From assembly GCA_020080175.1 (NCBI GenBank), contig JAGHQL010000045.1:86218-150217 (forward strand): a DNA stretch of 64,000 nucleotides. The letters are read 5' to 3'. Every line of letters starts with the position of its first letter. The stretch's first letter is position 1. The DNA is from Glutinoglossum americanum. Lineage: Eukaryota; Ascomycota; Geoglossomycetes; Geoglossales; Geoglossaceae. The position numbers and the translations under genes are program-made. A model generated the notes under the pieces. It searched no databases and was not told the origin of the DNA. It saw only the letters and a program-made list of their open reading frames with translations. Below are positions 23,279-34,087 of the stretch, one piece after another.

Positions 23279-26200
23279 TCATCTTTGAGAGAATCGAAGG
23301 GACTTCGAGTTGGTCTGGTCCCCGTAACTTTCCTTAGCATTTATATCTCTGGAAAGTACCTGGTGGAAAATTATCATTAGTCGAGAACCGCAGGAAAAGT
23401 AAGGCGGCGAAGGGGAAACAAACCTCAACGAGTCCTCGGGCAAAAGCCCTACGTGCGGGGCTATCAGCCAAGAAGTTAGAAGAGCCGTTTCTACCCTTGC
23501 AGAGGTCGTTGAAAGTGCCTGTCAAGAGCTGCACATAACATCGTTAGCGACCATCCTTTCTCCCAGATGACGAGATAAAAGGGGGTGGGGGAGAATAGAA
23601 CACACCCTATCCAAGCCCTTCTTAAACTCAAGGATAGCCTTTATTGCTCTCGAGTCTGCTCTGACGTAGAAAGGAAGCCAGAAGTCCATCTCGATGACTC
23701 TCCCCTTGACAAGCAAACGACCGCCAAAAAGAGCGGCAGTCAATGGTGTAGTTTCAGAGGTTTCCCGGAGGAAGAGAGTATTCCCATCGGTTGACTTGGC
23801 CATGCTGCTGTACATGAGTAGGGTGGGAAGCTGGGAACTCCCTTTTGCTAGCTTTGGCGCAACGTAGTTAGTCGAAGAAGGGTGGATCATGGCCGATGCT
23901 TCGTTCGGTGTTCTATACAAGATCGGTCCAGTACCAACCGCCAAATTCGGATGTGTACCTGCTAGAATAAGAGCTTTGATGAGTGGAACACTACTAGAGT
24001 TCTCATTAAGTTGCGGATCGCCATATTCAAACCGAAAACGACTCTTAGGATCAGTCTTGGGGATAAGGCCAGCTTCGATCAGAATCGTTTCAATTTGCTG
24101 GACAGTGTTATCGATTGTACGAAATGCCCCGGGATGGAGAAAATTGTTTCGCGCAAATGAAAGCATTGCATGATCCCCTCGTGACGCACGAATGTGTCGC
24201 ATCTCTCCGAATGCATTGATAAGAGCTATGTGATCGCTACCTGACTCTTGGGTGAAGGAATTTCGCGCTTCGCCCGCTTCTTTCCTTCTCTCAAGGGGTG
24301 ACACGAACAAGCTCCGCTCGTTTGAGGCTGCCCCCAGAATGAGAATCGGGTCTAGGCATCGGAAGATCACACTTAAAACTATCATTTTGCCTAGTGAAGG
24401 GTGGACGGGCCTTTGACGGGTTAGCGATGACTCAAAGATGTGTTCCGAAAGGGGTACGTACAAAGAAGCTAATAGCTTGCCAAGAGGCGTGAGTTTCTCA
24501 TCGTCCGTCAGAGCATCCAGCCCCTGCAGCTCCGTAACGGATGCATCTACAGCGCTGGGAGAAGGAGGCTCGATAGCCGCGGCCAGAACATCGCGAATGG
24601 AAGATTTGAAGCCGTGGGATTTAATATCCAAACATATCTCTTGAAGGTCAGACCTAAGCATTTCCGGAAGCCCTATCACCCTCAAAGAATTGTATCGTTT
24701 CTCTGAGTAGAGCGCATAGTAATTTCCATTTTGGACCCGGCCAGCTCGGCCAGCTCGCTGCTTGGCATTTGACTTACTGATCCATGTACACTGCAGTTTC
24801 GTTATCCGTCGAAGCTGGTCGTATCGTTTCTCACGAAGCTTTCCACAATCGACCACAAACTGCACGTCAGGAATTGTGATAGAGGTTTCAGCAATATTCG
24901 TTGCCAATATGATTTTGCGGCAACCCGGAGGAACAGCGTTAAACACGTCCGTTTGGTCTGCCGAGATTGTTGAGTGCAGCTTTGATATCTTGAATGCGCG
25001 CTCATCGTTAAAGTCGATACCCAAAGGCCCGTGGCTCCTTAAAATCTCTTCCGTTTTGACGATCTCTGCCAACCCGGGTAGGAAAACTAAGATTGCCCCT
25101 TCGTTGGTTGTCTTTGCAATGTGTGCTATAGTAGCTGCAACTAGCCCGAGAGGAACTAACGCATCCTCTTGCTCTGTGGATATGATATGCTCACCCCTTG
25201 ATGAGATGGTACGCTCAGTTTTCCAGTCGATTGTCGAGTCTTTAACATCAGGCAAATTCTCGGAAGTAGATGATTGGGTGGTTGCGGATGGGTTTGCTAT
25301 AAAGTTACGCTCGACATCTAGGTATTCTTGAGTTGGGGGATCTAGAAGCCCCAGATTGCTTGGGTGGGATCCCTTGAGCGTCTCCAAGATCTCCTCCAGA
25401 AAGTATTCTCTCACAGGAAAGGTGCGTCCAGGGACACTCAACAACGGACATGTGATGGAACTTCCGTCATTAGCGACGTGTCCAAAATAACCGGCGAATA
25501 GTTCTGTGTCCAGCGTGGCGCTCATGAGAATGACCTTTGGAGTTGGCTTCCCGGCTCTCTCCCTCTCTTTCTGCACATTCTTGAGCACGATAAGGAGAAA
25601 ATCTATCAGGATATCTCGCTCGTGAACTTCGTCGATGATCAAGTGTGAGATCCCATCGAGGGTTGCGTCTGCGCCGTGTTGAAGTTGCGATAGGAGTATG
25701 CCCGTGGTGCAGTATGAAATGCTACCGCCAAATCGTGGAAGCTTTGCATCGAACCGCACATGATATCCAACAGTGTTTTGTAGAGCTTCGTTCCGCTCAA
25801 CGGCAACTCGGCGGGCTACCGAAGTTGCTGCAATGCGCCTGGGCTGTGTACAGATGATGTTGCACTGGGTCCCGAACCCTCCCGATATAGCATCTTCAAG
25901 TAAAATCTGCGGAACCTGTGTCGTTTTCCCGCTTCCGGTAGCCCCAACTATGATACTGTATGCATTATTCTTTACCAAATCAATGACCTTAGCTCGGTAC
26001 TGATTCATCGGCAACCCCTCCTTCTTTGCCCTGAGGATTTCAAGATCTGGGTTTTTCATATATGCTTCATGCTTCTTTTGGAGCTCTCGGTTTCGAAGTG
26101 GGATGAGAGCAGGGTTCATTTCGACTCGTGTGCGCAATCTCTTAATATTGGTCTCATCATCCCCAGCGACATCTTCCTTCTCATCGGGGAGGCCTCTATT

Positions 26201-27680
26201 CCTGGCTTCGCCTAGCGTATCAATCATGGTGAGAACGCAATCAGAATCCACACGCATCGTAACCGGAGCTAATGGCTTCAGAACTGCCCCATTTGCTGCT
26301 TTAGGAGTTCGTAAAAATTGATGGAACAACTCATCATCTTCCTTCGCGATTGCAATTGCAGCTGTCAGGAAGGCAACTTGTTCTGCCTTCCCTTTTCCGA
26401 TCATGTCGACTGGATCACCGACGGGCTCGTTGTTGATTAAGACCTGGCCCCGATAGGACGAAAACCATTTAAAGGCGTTTAGGTGCTTCGCACTTGAGAG
26501 TGTCGCTTCCACAGTGGTTCCGGGGTTCATGATTTTATAGAAATCGATGAAAAACCCAGCATTGCCGGTATTCAGGACATTTGAATCCCTTATTACTATG
26601 TTGTCGCTCCCATGCGCGGCGTGATACCTCTCAGCCTCCCTCTTAAACATGATCGAAGCCCCAATTTCTGCCACTCTAAGATCAACCCCCCTCATAGCGA
26701 CTTTGATACCCTGCTCAGGAAGCTCAATAGTAACCTCAACGCTCCGCCGCGATCTCCCTCGTTTGTGGATCTGGACCGTTCGTACGCTGAAAGTTGGAAT
26801 ACACCCGAATCTAGCTGCGTAGTTGTAAACGTCCTCCTTCGCATCAGCTTCGCTTTGCAAGGTCTGCTTGTCGATGGTCGTATCATTGGCATCACTGTAA
26901 GCTTCCTTGAGAGTGCCTGAATGATGTAGCTTCGCGATGACGTGGAGGCAAGCTGCTTTTTCAGCGTTGGACTATAGAAGTAATTAGTAGTCGTCCCTCA
27001 GCCATATGAGCTCAAGATGAACCCACTTTGCTGCGACCCTCCCCAATAGCACTAATAGAAGGTCTGTCCGTTATTTGGCTAGTAACTGTACATCTCCAAA
27101 TTCCGTGAAGGCAGTGAGTCTCCCTCCGGCTTCGCAAGTAACTGGTATTAAAAATGAAACTTGAGGGTTGGGTAAACAGAGATGGAGGGGCATGGGGATA
27201 GTCTTCCTTCGTTGGAAGGTCGAATGTGTTGTGGATGTGTTGCTCGTCAATCAGCTGACGTGTTGACCCGGACTGGTGCTGTCGTCGAGCAGGCGGAAGC
27301 CTTGTGGTTGGGTCGACTGCACGCTTTCCGCCGGCCTTCTGTCGATTCGTAGCTGCATTCCTTAACCCCTTAGGTAACCGCTGTTTCAATTTCTGACTCT
27401 TCGGAGGAGGAGACGGTACGCTAGGTTGCCCGATTGCAGTGCTCTTGTTTCCATCTCTTTGTGCGATGGTATTGTTCCCGAAGATTTCAGTGTGCGGGAC
27501 TCGATTGCTTTCCCCAGCCAATGATTGTACCTGTTGGACCATTGAGTATTTCCGGGTTTGGCATTCGATCATAAGACCATGCCCGGGAATCTTTCGAGAC
27601 GTCGCGAAGTTTCCAGCTCGTTTATTGGCCAACAATGGCATGATGCGGCGTCGTAGTGACTGCAGATGTTCATTAGACAA
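23279..27680 (-). CDS. DExH-box RNA helicase with dsRNA-binding region (DHX36/DHX30/DHX29-like)
   Basis: Four exons on the minus strand: 27680-27027, 26971-23606, 23528-23424 and 23359-23279, giving 1401 residues. Introns of 55, 77 and 64 nt are all in phase 0. The two small 3' exons were found because the large frame otherwise ends in nonsense; they restore FNDLCKGRNGSSNFLADSP and RRAFARGLVEVLSRD, a normal C-terminus for this family. The N-terminus is basic (MSNEHLQSLRRRIMPLLANK) and could be a mitochondrial presequence. A dsRNA-binding fold spans intron 1 (SKSNAEKAACLHVIAKLH), with a second around residues 365-430. Helicase motifs are GATGSGKTT (561-569), DEVH (665-668), SATLD, and QRAGRAGR, followed by HA2 and OB domains. 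It should be an ATP-dependent RNA or RNP remodelling enzyme; the target is not evident. Confidence 0.9.
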
Positions 27681-27965
27681 GCCCTAAAGGTTGTGAAGCG
27701 GATTCTTGGATCGTACAAAAGCTCTTTTCATGTCGTCTCGACGACAATAGTGAACCTCAGGAGTCTATAGATATTTCAGGGTTCATGTTAGATAGTCGAA
27801 GTGCTATCCAAATCTAGTTTCGTGGAGATGTATGTACTCGACTCTTCCGTTTGAGGCTCTGAAACTCAGAAATTATTTTCGGGGGTTTGTATCATCACGT
27901 GATGAGATGCCTTTAGCTGTGTCTAAGCAGTTTATATAGTGAAGTTCAGTCAGGGTTTTCTTCAT

Positions 27966-28049
27966 GGGCAATTGGTCTAGTGGTCTGATATCCGCTTCGC
28001 ATAACCGCGTAGATGCGGAGGGTCGTGGGTTCGATTCCCACATTGTCCA
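27966..28049 (+). tRNA. tRNA-Ala (anticodon CGC) with a 12-nt intron
   Basis: The acceptor stem GGGCAAT pairs with ATTGTCC and includes a G3:U70 wobble, the identity element of alanine tRNAs. Box A (TGGTCTAGTGG) and box B (GGTTCGATTCC) are intact. The anticodon stem TCCGC/GCGGA encloses a 19-base loop; removing 12 bases after position 37 leaves the 7-base loop TTCGCAT with anticodon CGC. Exon length is 72 plus discriminator A. T-runs at 28057-28060 and 28065-28070 can terminate Pol III. Confidence 0.9.
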
Positions 28050-28311
28050 CATAAAATTTTCTTATTTTTTCTTTCTTTCCTGCCTTATGGGGCTTTGGTG
28101 AAGAAACTGGTTTTTATTTTTAGGCCCATCGACAGCCCCCAACACACTCGAGAATTGCGGGAGCAGCAGTCCTATGACCAGCAGATTTTCTAGTCGATTC
28201 AAGTGAATCACGGTTCGCAGATGAACGACATTATGGTCAATTGTGGCGTTATCGCTTGAGATGACAACCCACCTTAACAACTATATTACTCATTAGTCCG
28301 CTGCCAATACA

Positions 28312-29145
28312 ATGTCGCTACCAGCCGCATCAAAGCGTCGATCCATTCGTTGGGTTTGTCCCTTGCTTCTTCTGCTCTGGTCGTATCACTAATTGCCCTT
28401 ACGAAAGCTTCCTAATGAAGCGATTGAACCGACATCCACCCTGGTCCTTACATCTCGCAACCAGCATTTTGTCGATCTACGGATCTTCAAACCGTTAGTT
28501 CCTGGGGAACCTGATCTCCCAAATGAGGGGGGGCCGCTCAGAAGACTAGACTGGGCTTTTTCCGGCATAGCAACGGTCACTGAAGATCGTCCAGGCTGTT
28601 TACACTCGGAATGGTCTCACGAAGTAGATTCAAGGAGTGACAACCCAGACAAGGACGAGGGAGACCTAATTCCACAACGCGATGGGTCTATACTTGAAAT
28701 AGGGAGAATGGTTAACCCATCCACGGGGGAAATGACAGATTACGAGGAGGTCTGGGAAGATTTAGAAGTTGAGGTCACTGGAGGCGATACGCATCGGATT
28801 TGCATTGTGGTCGGAACTGTGGATGATGTAAGGGGCATTAGAGGCAAGATTGTGAGGGTTGGCCAGTGGTGCCAAGGTATATTGAAAGTAGGCGCGGTGA
28901 CCAGCGTCGAGCGATGGCATTGGGCACCAAGGAGCTCAGACACTAGCACAGCGAGCAAGGGTGAACAGAGCAATGGGAGTGGTGGAGATTGGGAGAGAGT
29001 GGTCAAGACTGGTGGGGCGTACATTCCGTGCTCTCTTACGTTCATGTCGGGAACGCACCTAAATGGAGTTCCAGCCACTGAAGAAAACGACGAGCTAAAA
29101 GCTGGAGACACAACGTGGAAAGTTGTTGAAAAATATGTGTGGTGA
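28312..29145 (+). CDS. HRI1: HRI1-family protein
   Basis: A 14-codon first exon (28312-28353) and a second exon (28408-29145) are joined across a 54-nt intron with the branch site ATCACTAAT; the product has 259 residues. Splicing yields RSIRWLPNEAIEPTSTLVL. The blocks WAFSGIATV, GEMTDYEEVWEDLEVE and VRVGQWCQGILKVG match the two-barrel HRI1 fold. In yeast Hri1 is a small cytosolic/nuclear protein reported to interact with Hrr25 and the Sec72 translocon component; its biochemical activity is unknown. Nothing is missing compared with the yeast protein (about 244 residues). The gene starts about 260 bases after the tRNA. Confidence 0.8.
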
Positions 29146-29588
29146 ATTGGTGTTGATAAATGTTGGCAGCCTTGGGTATTCATCGAACTTAGGTTGACGC
29201 ATTTTGGACTGTTGGCTGGGAGGGTGTCTTACGCAAGGGCAGAGCGAAGGCAATCAAAAATACCAAGATTCCTGGGTTTGGCGGGTCAGATCACCCCCGC
29301 TTACGTTCCAGTGGCTGTCTACAAATTTGTTTTTTCCCATTTAGATGCGTCGCCTTTTGGGCAGGAAAAAATACCGTCAGACTATTCAGAGCATTCCACA
29401 AACCTATGAACATGTGCTTTTATAGGTTTTACTCGACATTTCTAAACGGAGTGGTGTTCGAAGAATCCAAGATCTGAAAAGGTGCAAAATACTTTATAAG
29501 GTCCCTGTCCCCGCTGTCTCACTGCCCGAATACTAATGATCCAACCTATCTTGAGTGCAAAGGTCTTGCGGCAGCTAACCACTACACC
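29146..29588. other. Intergenic, HRI1 to hydrolase gene
   Basis: About 440 bases holding the HRI1 3' end and the promoter of the next gene. No recognisable element beyond short frames. Confidence 0.5.
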
Positions 29589-31138
29589 ATGAAAATATCC
29601 TACATCCCGTCCCAGATAGACGGCTTAGCTACGACAACCCCAACACCAGCGCGAGAGTCACCACTTCGCCTTGTGCTGCGTGATATCGGCCTTCTTTTTA
29701 GATTGCAGATTTACATACCGGCAATGTTCATGCCTGTAACAACAGTCACCCAAAATGCTAGGGTGTATGCAACTTGGCCTAATTTGAGAGATTCAACGAT
29801 TCATGTCGTTCTTTTCTTCTTGGAAGTTCTATTGCTTACGGTGACGGTTCCTGCTTTCGCTATTTTACCAGGGGCCGTTTCCGCGCTGTTGGCTGTCGTC
29901 TGCTGCGGGATGGTCTATGTTGTTTCGATACCGATTAACGGTCCACGGATAGTGAAATCGAGCCTAGATTCTACTACATTCCCAACCATGGAGCAGTTCG
30001 GAGATGAGCGTTGGCTTTTTATAAATGGTATTGCATCAAGGCATGTGTCGTCTAATGCTCTATGTGAACTATTACTAAGAGATACCAGCAACCACTGGCT
30101 GCAGTCTAATGTCGATCGAGTCAGTTCAACGTTTGGCCGTCCTGTTCTCGGTATCCATAACCGCAGGTATATCTTACTATTTCCCAGCATTCCCCACATA
30201 TAATCGCCTCTAAAATTCACAATAGTTATGGCTTGATATACGATTTACTCGAGTCTCTGATGCAGAGATGTTTTTCTATCACCACTGAGGATAGTCGAAT
30301 TATATACGACCACTTGAAGGCATTTACCCTTGACCCTTCTGTGAAGAAAGTCATTGTTCTTGCTCATTCCCAAGGCGGGCTTATATTATCCATGGTGCTG
30401 GATCGCATGTATGCGGACCTGCCCTGTGACCAGATGTCGAAACTGGTAGCCGCTCCCCAATCTCCGTATACCCTCATAGACCCTACTTTCTAACCAAGTC
30501 CGTGGAATAAGGAAATCTACACGTTTGGCTCCGCCGCAAGCCATTTCAATAATCCGCTGAACACTATTCGACCGAGAGGCGCCTCATATAGTAGACTAAA
30601 CGGCAATGCGAACAACACCGAAGATAGTGAGCGCAAGGTTTCTCACATAGAGCATTATTGCAACGATAACGATCTAGTTGGTAGATGGGGAGTGCTTTAT
30701 AATGTAAAGAGCTTGCCTGATAACCGCTACTGTGGCCTCATCTTCACTCGGTGTTACGCTACCGGACATCTGTTCAATCAGCACTACATGGATGTCATGT
30801 TCCCTATGGACCCACTGCTCGCAAATACTTTCCTGGATGAGCTAGTCGAGGTTGACGAGGAGACTGCTGTACGTCGTGAGGGCGTACGCGGACAGAAAAT
30901 AGCCTCTAAGAAGCTTCCTGGCATCAATGGACATGAGGACGCATTGCTAGCAGCTACGCAGAACGGGTTGAGGATTGATTTCATTGGCGCAGCAAAGGCT
31001 GGTGCTGAAAGGGCGCGTGGAGGGACAGTCAGACAGTTAAGCAGGTTGTGGAGGTATAGGAATGGCCAGAAGCCGCCAATCCCCTTGGAGACGATGGATG
31101 GACTTCTCAATGGTGCTGCACTGAAGGGGGGCAAGTGA
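29589..31138 (+). CDS. Membrane-associated alpha/beta-hydrolase (lipase-like) of unknown substrate
   Basis: Exons 29589-30166, 30226-30445 and 30512-31138 give 474 residues; introns are 59 and 66 nt. The second acceptor is placed at 30511 because it restores KLEIYTFGSAASHFNNP in frame. Residues about 70-117 form two hydrophobic helices, so the N-terminus is probably in a membrane. The nucleophile elbow VLAHSQGGLILSM (Ser in a GxSxG-like AHSQGG) is in exon 2; an acidic residue and HIEHYCNDNDLVGRWG in exon 3 may supply the rest of the triad. This is the DUF676/lipase-like organisation. The natural substrate is not known, and conversion of Gly to Ala in the elbow may matter for activity. Confidence 0.75.
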
Positions 31139-32252
31139 TAACTGGACATTCACCCCGCATGATAGTAGGTATCAGTGTCGGCATAGAAGATGCAGCGAAT
31201 CTAGAGTTAGCACCCCCACTATCATCCTAGGGAGTCTCCCTTTCGAAGTACCCTGTATTGTAATAGTAGTATGATTTCGCAGTTATAATCGCAATCGCAG
31301 TAGTATTGGCTTCATAACTATGATCTGCTCTTAAGTAATTATTGGGCTGGGCAATCTGTAAATCTCCGCAGCTGAATTGATATTCTGCTTTGACCGTCCA
31401 AACAGGCGTAGGCCACAAGCAGTCGATCCATGTACCCTACACCTCCTGTGCAACGCTCAGCAATAATGTGTCGACATGCCAGAGTAATAAAGATACAGAC
31501 ATAGAAATAGACCCAGGCCCTCAGATGCATTAGTTTGCTCTTACAAGCGCATCATGCGGCACATACATACATATAAGTAGACTTTAAGTCATCTGTAGTG
31601 AAGGGAAATCGCGATGCCCATGTGCTCGGGAGTGTTCCGAGCCAGTACCATTTAAGTCGGCATTATCGGGTACGCAACACGTTCCACTGTAGCAATTTTC
31701 ACGAGTATTCATGATCCTCAAACAATACACCAGAGCGTCTACTCTGTGCGAACCAAGGCATAGCTCAGCGCCATCTCAGAAGGATGAAATATCCTTGACT
31801 CCTCACTCCTGCCTCCAACAAGGTACATGTATATGTTGTGCAGATGTATACTATATGTTGAACTGCACTTATAGATAACTTTCGCTGGGATACCCGGATG
31901 GGTAGCAGATTATGTAAGACCACGACGTTGCATGAATGGAGCAATTCGCTTGATGCAGACGGTGTTCGGCCTCCTCCGAGGATCTGAGAAATGGCGGGAA
32001 GTGCTCTATCGCTCGCCACCGGGCTTTTTCATTCTCCGGGCGAACGATTTTTTGTAATATGCATGAGCCATTGTCCTCGTCTCCGCACTCCGCCATCCGA
32101 TAAGCCTTCACACTGAGTACATAAAGACCAGAACTGCACCCACTATCTACACTCCCGACCCTAATCAGTCAAGCAACCTAGTGATGTTTAGAGAACTACT
32201 ATCCTTAACTTGAATCCCATTTAATACATTCTGTAACACCGAATCGATCAAT
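31139..32252. promoter_or_regulatory. Intergenic upstream of the urate oxidase gene
   Basis: About 1.1 kb without a gene. It contains the hydrolase 3' end and the urate oxidase promoter. A perfect 6-bp dyad with 7-base centre is at 31624-31642 and is listed separately. Other open frames are short and lack homology that I recognise. Confidence 0.5.
31624..31642. promoter_or_regulatory. Palindrome GCTCGG-N7-CCGAGC upstream of urate oxidase
   Basis: Inverted CGG triplets are typical binding sites of Zn2Cys6 regulators. The purine-pathway activator UaY of Aspergillus recognises TCGG-N6-CCGA; here the same half-sites are separated by 7 bases. The site is about 610 bases before the urate oxidase start. 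Function is inference. Confidence 0.35.
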
Positions 32253-33337
32253 ATGTCCCAACTCTCCTCAGCACGTTATGGAAAAGACAACGTCCGAGTC
32301 TACAAGGTCCATCGTGATGAGAAGACCGGAGTCCACTCGGTAATTGAGATGACTGTCTGCGTCCTACTCGAGGGCGACATTGAAACTTCGTATGTTACTC
32401 GACGGAGCTCAGAAAGGGCCATTGGCTAATAATCTCTCAGCTATACACATGCAGACAACGGTGTAGTTGTAGCTACAGACTCCATGAAAAATACCATCTA
32501 CGGTATGTATCCATATTCCCTTGTTCCATATAATACATGTCTAATAGCTCCCCAAAGTCATGGCCAAACAGCACCCCGTTACGCCGCCAGAGCTCTTTGC
32601 CTCGATTGTCTCGACCCACTTCATTGAAACTTACCCTCACATCCACGCAGCCCACGTTAAGGTTACCGTTCATCGCTGGACCCGTATGACCATCGATGGC
32701 AAGCTGCACCCACACTCCTTTCTCCGCGATGGCGCTGAAACACGCAATGTCGAGGCCGTTGCCCGCAAAGGCAGTGGAATCACCGTCCGCTCGGGCATCG
32801 CAGGATTACTTGTGCTCAAGAGCACAGGCTCTGCCTTCCATAGCTTCATCCGCAATGAATACACCACGCTGCCGGAGGTCTGGGATCGCATTCTCAGCAC
32901 TGAGGTAGACTGCGGCTGGACTTGGAAGACATTCCCGGGTCTCAGCGCTGTCATGGAAAACATCCCCAGCTTTGACCAGGCTTGGCAAGCGAGCAGAGAC
33001 ATCACTCTCAAGACGTTCGCCGAGGACAATAGCGCTAGTGTCCAGAACACCATGTACAAGATGTGCGACCAGATCCTCAAGGCGGTACCGGATGTCGCCG
33101 CTGTAGACTACTCGTTGCCAAACAAGCATTATTTCGAGATTGGTAAGCTTTACCCCTTGCTGCTGGACTCCTTTTCGTGTAGATCGCTGGACGGAGGAAC
33201 TGACAACTAAAATAGACTTGAGCTGGCACAAGGGCCTCAAGAACACAGGCAAGGATGCGGAGGTCTACGTTCCGCAATCCAACCCGAACGGACTCATCCA
33301 GTGCACAGTAACGAGGAAGCCGAAGGCGAAGTTGTGA
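32253..33337 (+). CDS. uaZ: Urate oxidase (uricase), peroxisomal
   Basis: Exons 32253-32389, 32441-32502, 32558-33142 and 33216-33337 give 301 residues, almost exactly the length of the Aspergillus enzyme (302). Splice sites rebuild SYTHADNGVVVATDSMKNT and IYVMAKQHPVTPPELF, which includes the catalytic Thr in the DSMKNT segment and the Lys near the N-terminus (YGKDNVRVYKVHR). HIHAAHVKVTVHRWTRM, LKSTGSAFHSFIRNEYTTL and YSLPNKHYFEIDLSWHKGL are family blocks; the HRWTR and NKHYFEID elements line the active site. The C-terminus AKL is a peroxisomal targeting signal type 1. The enzyme oxidises urate to 5-hydroxyisourate in purine catabolism and needs no cofactor. Regulation by purine induction and nitrogen repression is expected from Aspergillus but is only supported here by the candidate palindrome. 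Confidence 0.97.
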
Positions 33338-34087
33338 TGGGTTAAAGTCCGACTGTGAATATACCTACTTATTTCCTCCGGTCCCGTCAGGACCTCGTTT
33401 TCTCCTTTCTTTGTAACAAATCCCTGAACCATTTGAGCGGGAATTAGAAATTTGAACCCAGACAAACCCGCAAGGATATCTATCATGTCCCCTTTGTTAT
33501 GGTAATTTTGGGACCTTGCTGTTTTTTTTCTTGTACTGTATATACGGAGATACGGAGTCACAATTCTCTCCAGTACGATACCAACGACTTTCAGCACCCA
33601 ATGTTGTTATTTACCCCTCCCTCCTTTGGTGTTAGCGGATTACCTAAATAAATGATGAGGTAATCTCTCAAGTACCATGACTTTCGTTTTATTTGATCGT
33701 GGTATTTGAGAATTATCCTATAAATGATACAAAACGCTATTGTTATATACTAACTTGATCACTCCTACCTTGGATATTTCCATAAACGCGTAGGCTGTTG
33801 CTTAACTATCGTTTATTGGCCCAGGGAACTTTTCCCGACTTTGCAAGCTAGCCGAAATTGTCGCCCCGACGACTTTAGGGTATCGCGCTATCGTCGACTT
33901 AGCCGGGGTAAAGCGCTCCAATCAAAATTTTGCTGTCGCTTCCGATATTTTGCGATCATCGATATCAATATGAATTCGGCAGTTCGCTTTTGTGTGAAGA
34001 GTTCAATCGGTAGACAAAAACTTTACCGAGCTGCCAACTACACTTCTATACACTTAGATTCTCTTCCCGCACTTGCTTTCTACTGGA
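33338..34087. promoter_or_regulatory. Intergenic, urate oxidase to Lys2-like gene
   Basis: About 750 bases containing a very short inverted-repeat element (33662-33714, listed separately) and AT-rich sequence. No coding sequence that could supply the missing N-terminal domain of the Lys2-like protein is visible here in any frame. Confidence 0.6.
33662..33714. mobile_element. Miniature inverted-repeat element, left copy (internally deleted)
   Basis: A left arm with TCTCAAGTACCATGAC and a right arm with CGTGGTATTTGAGA face each other with almost no interior. Both arms match, mainly with C/T and G/A differences, the arms of the longer element at 37718-38093. Transition-type differences fit RIP or cytosine deamination. 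Confidence 0.6.
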
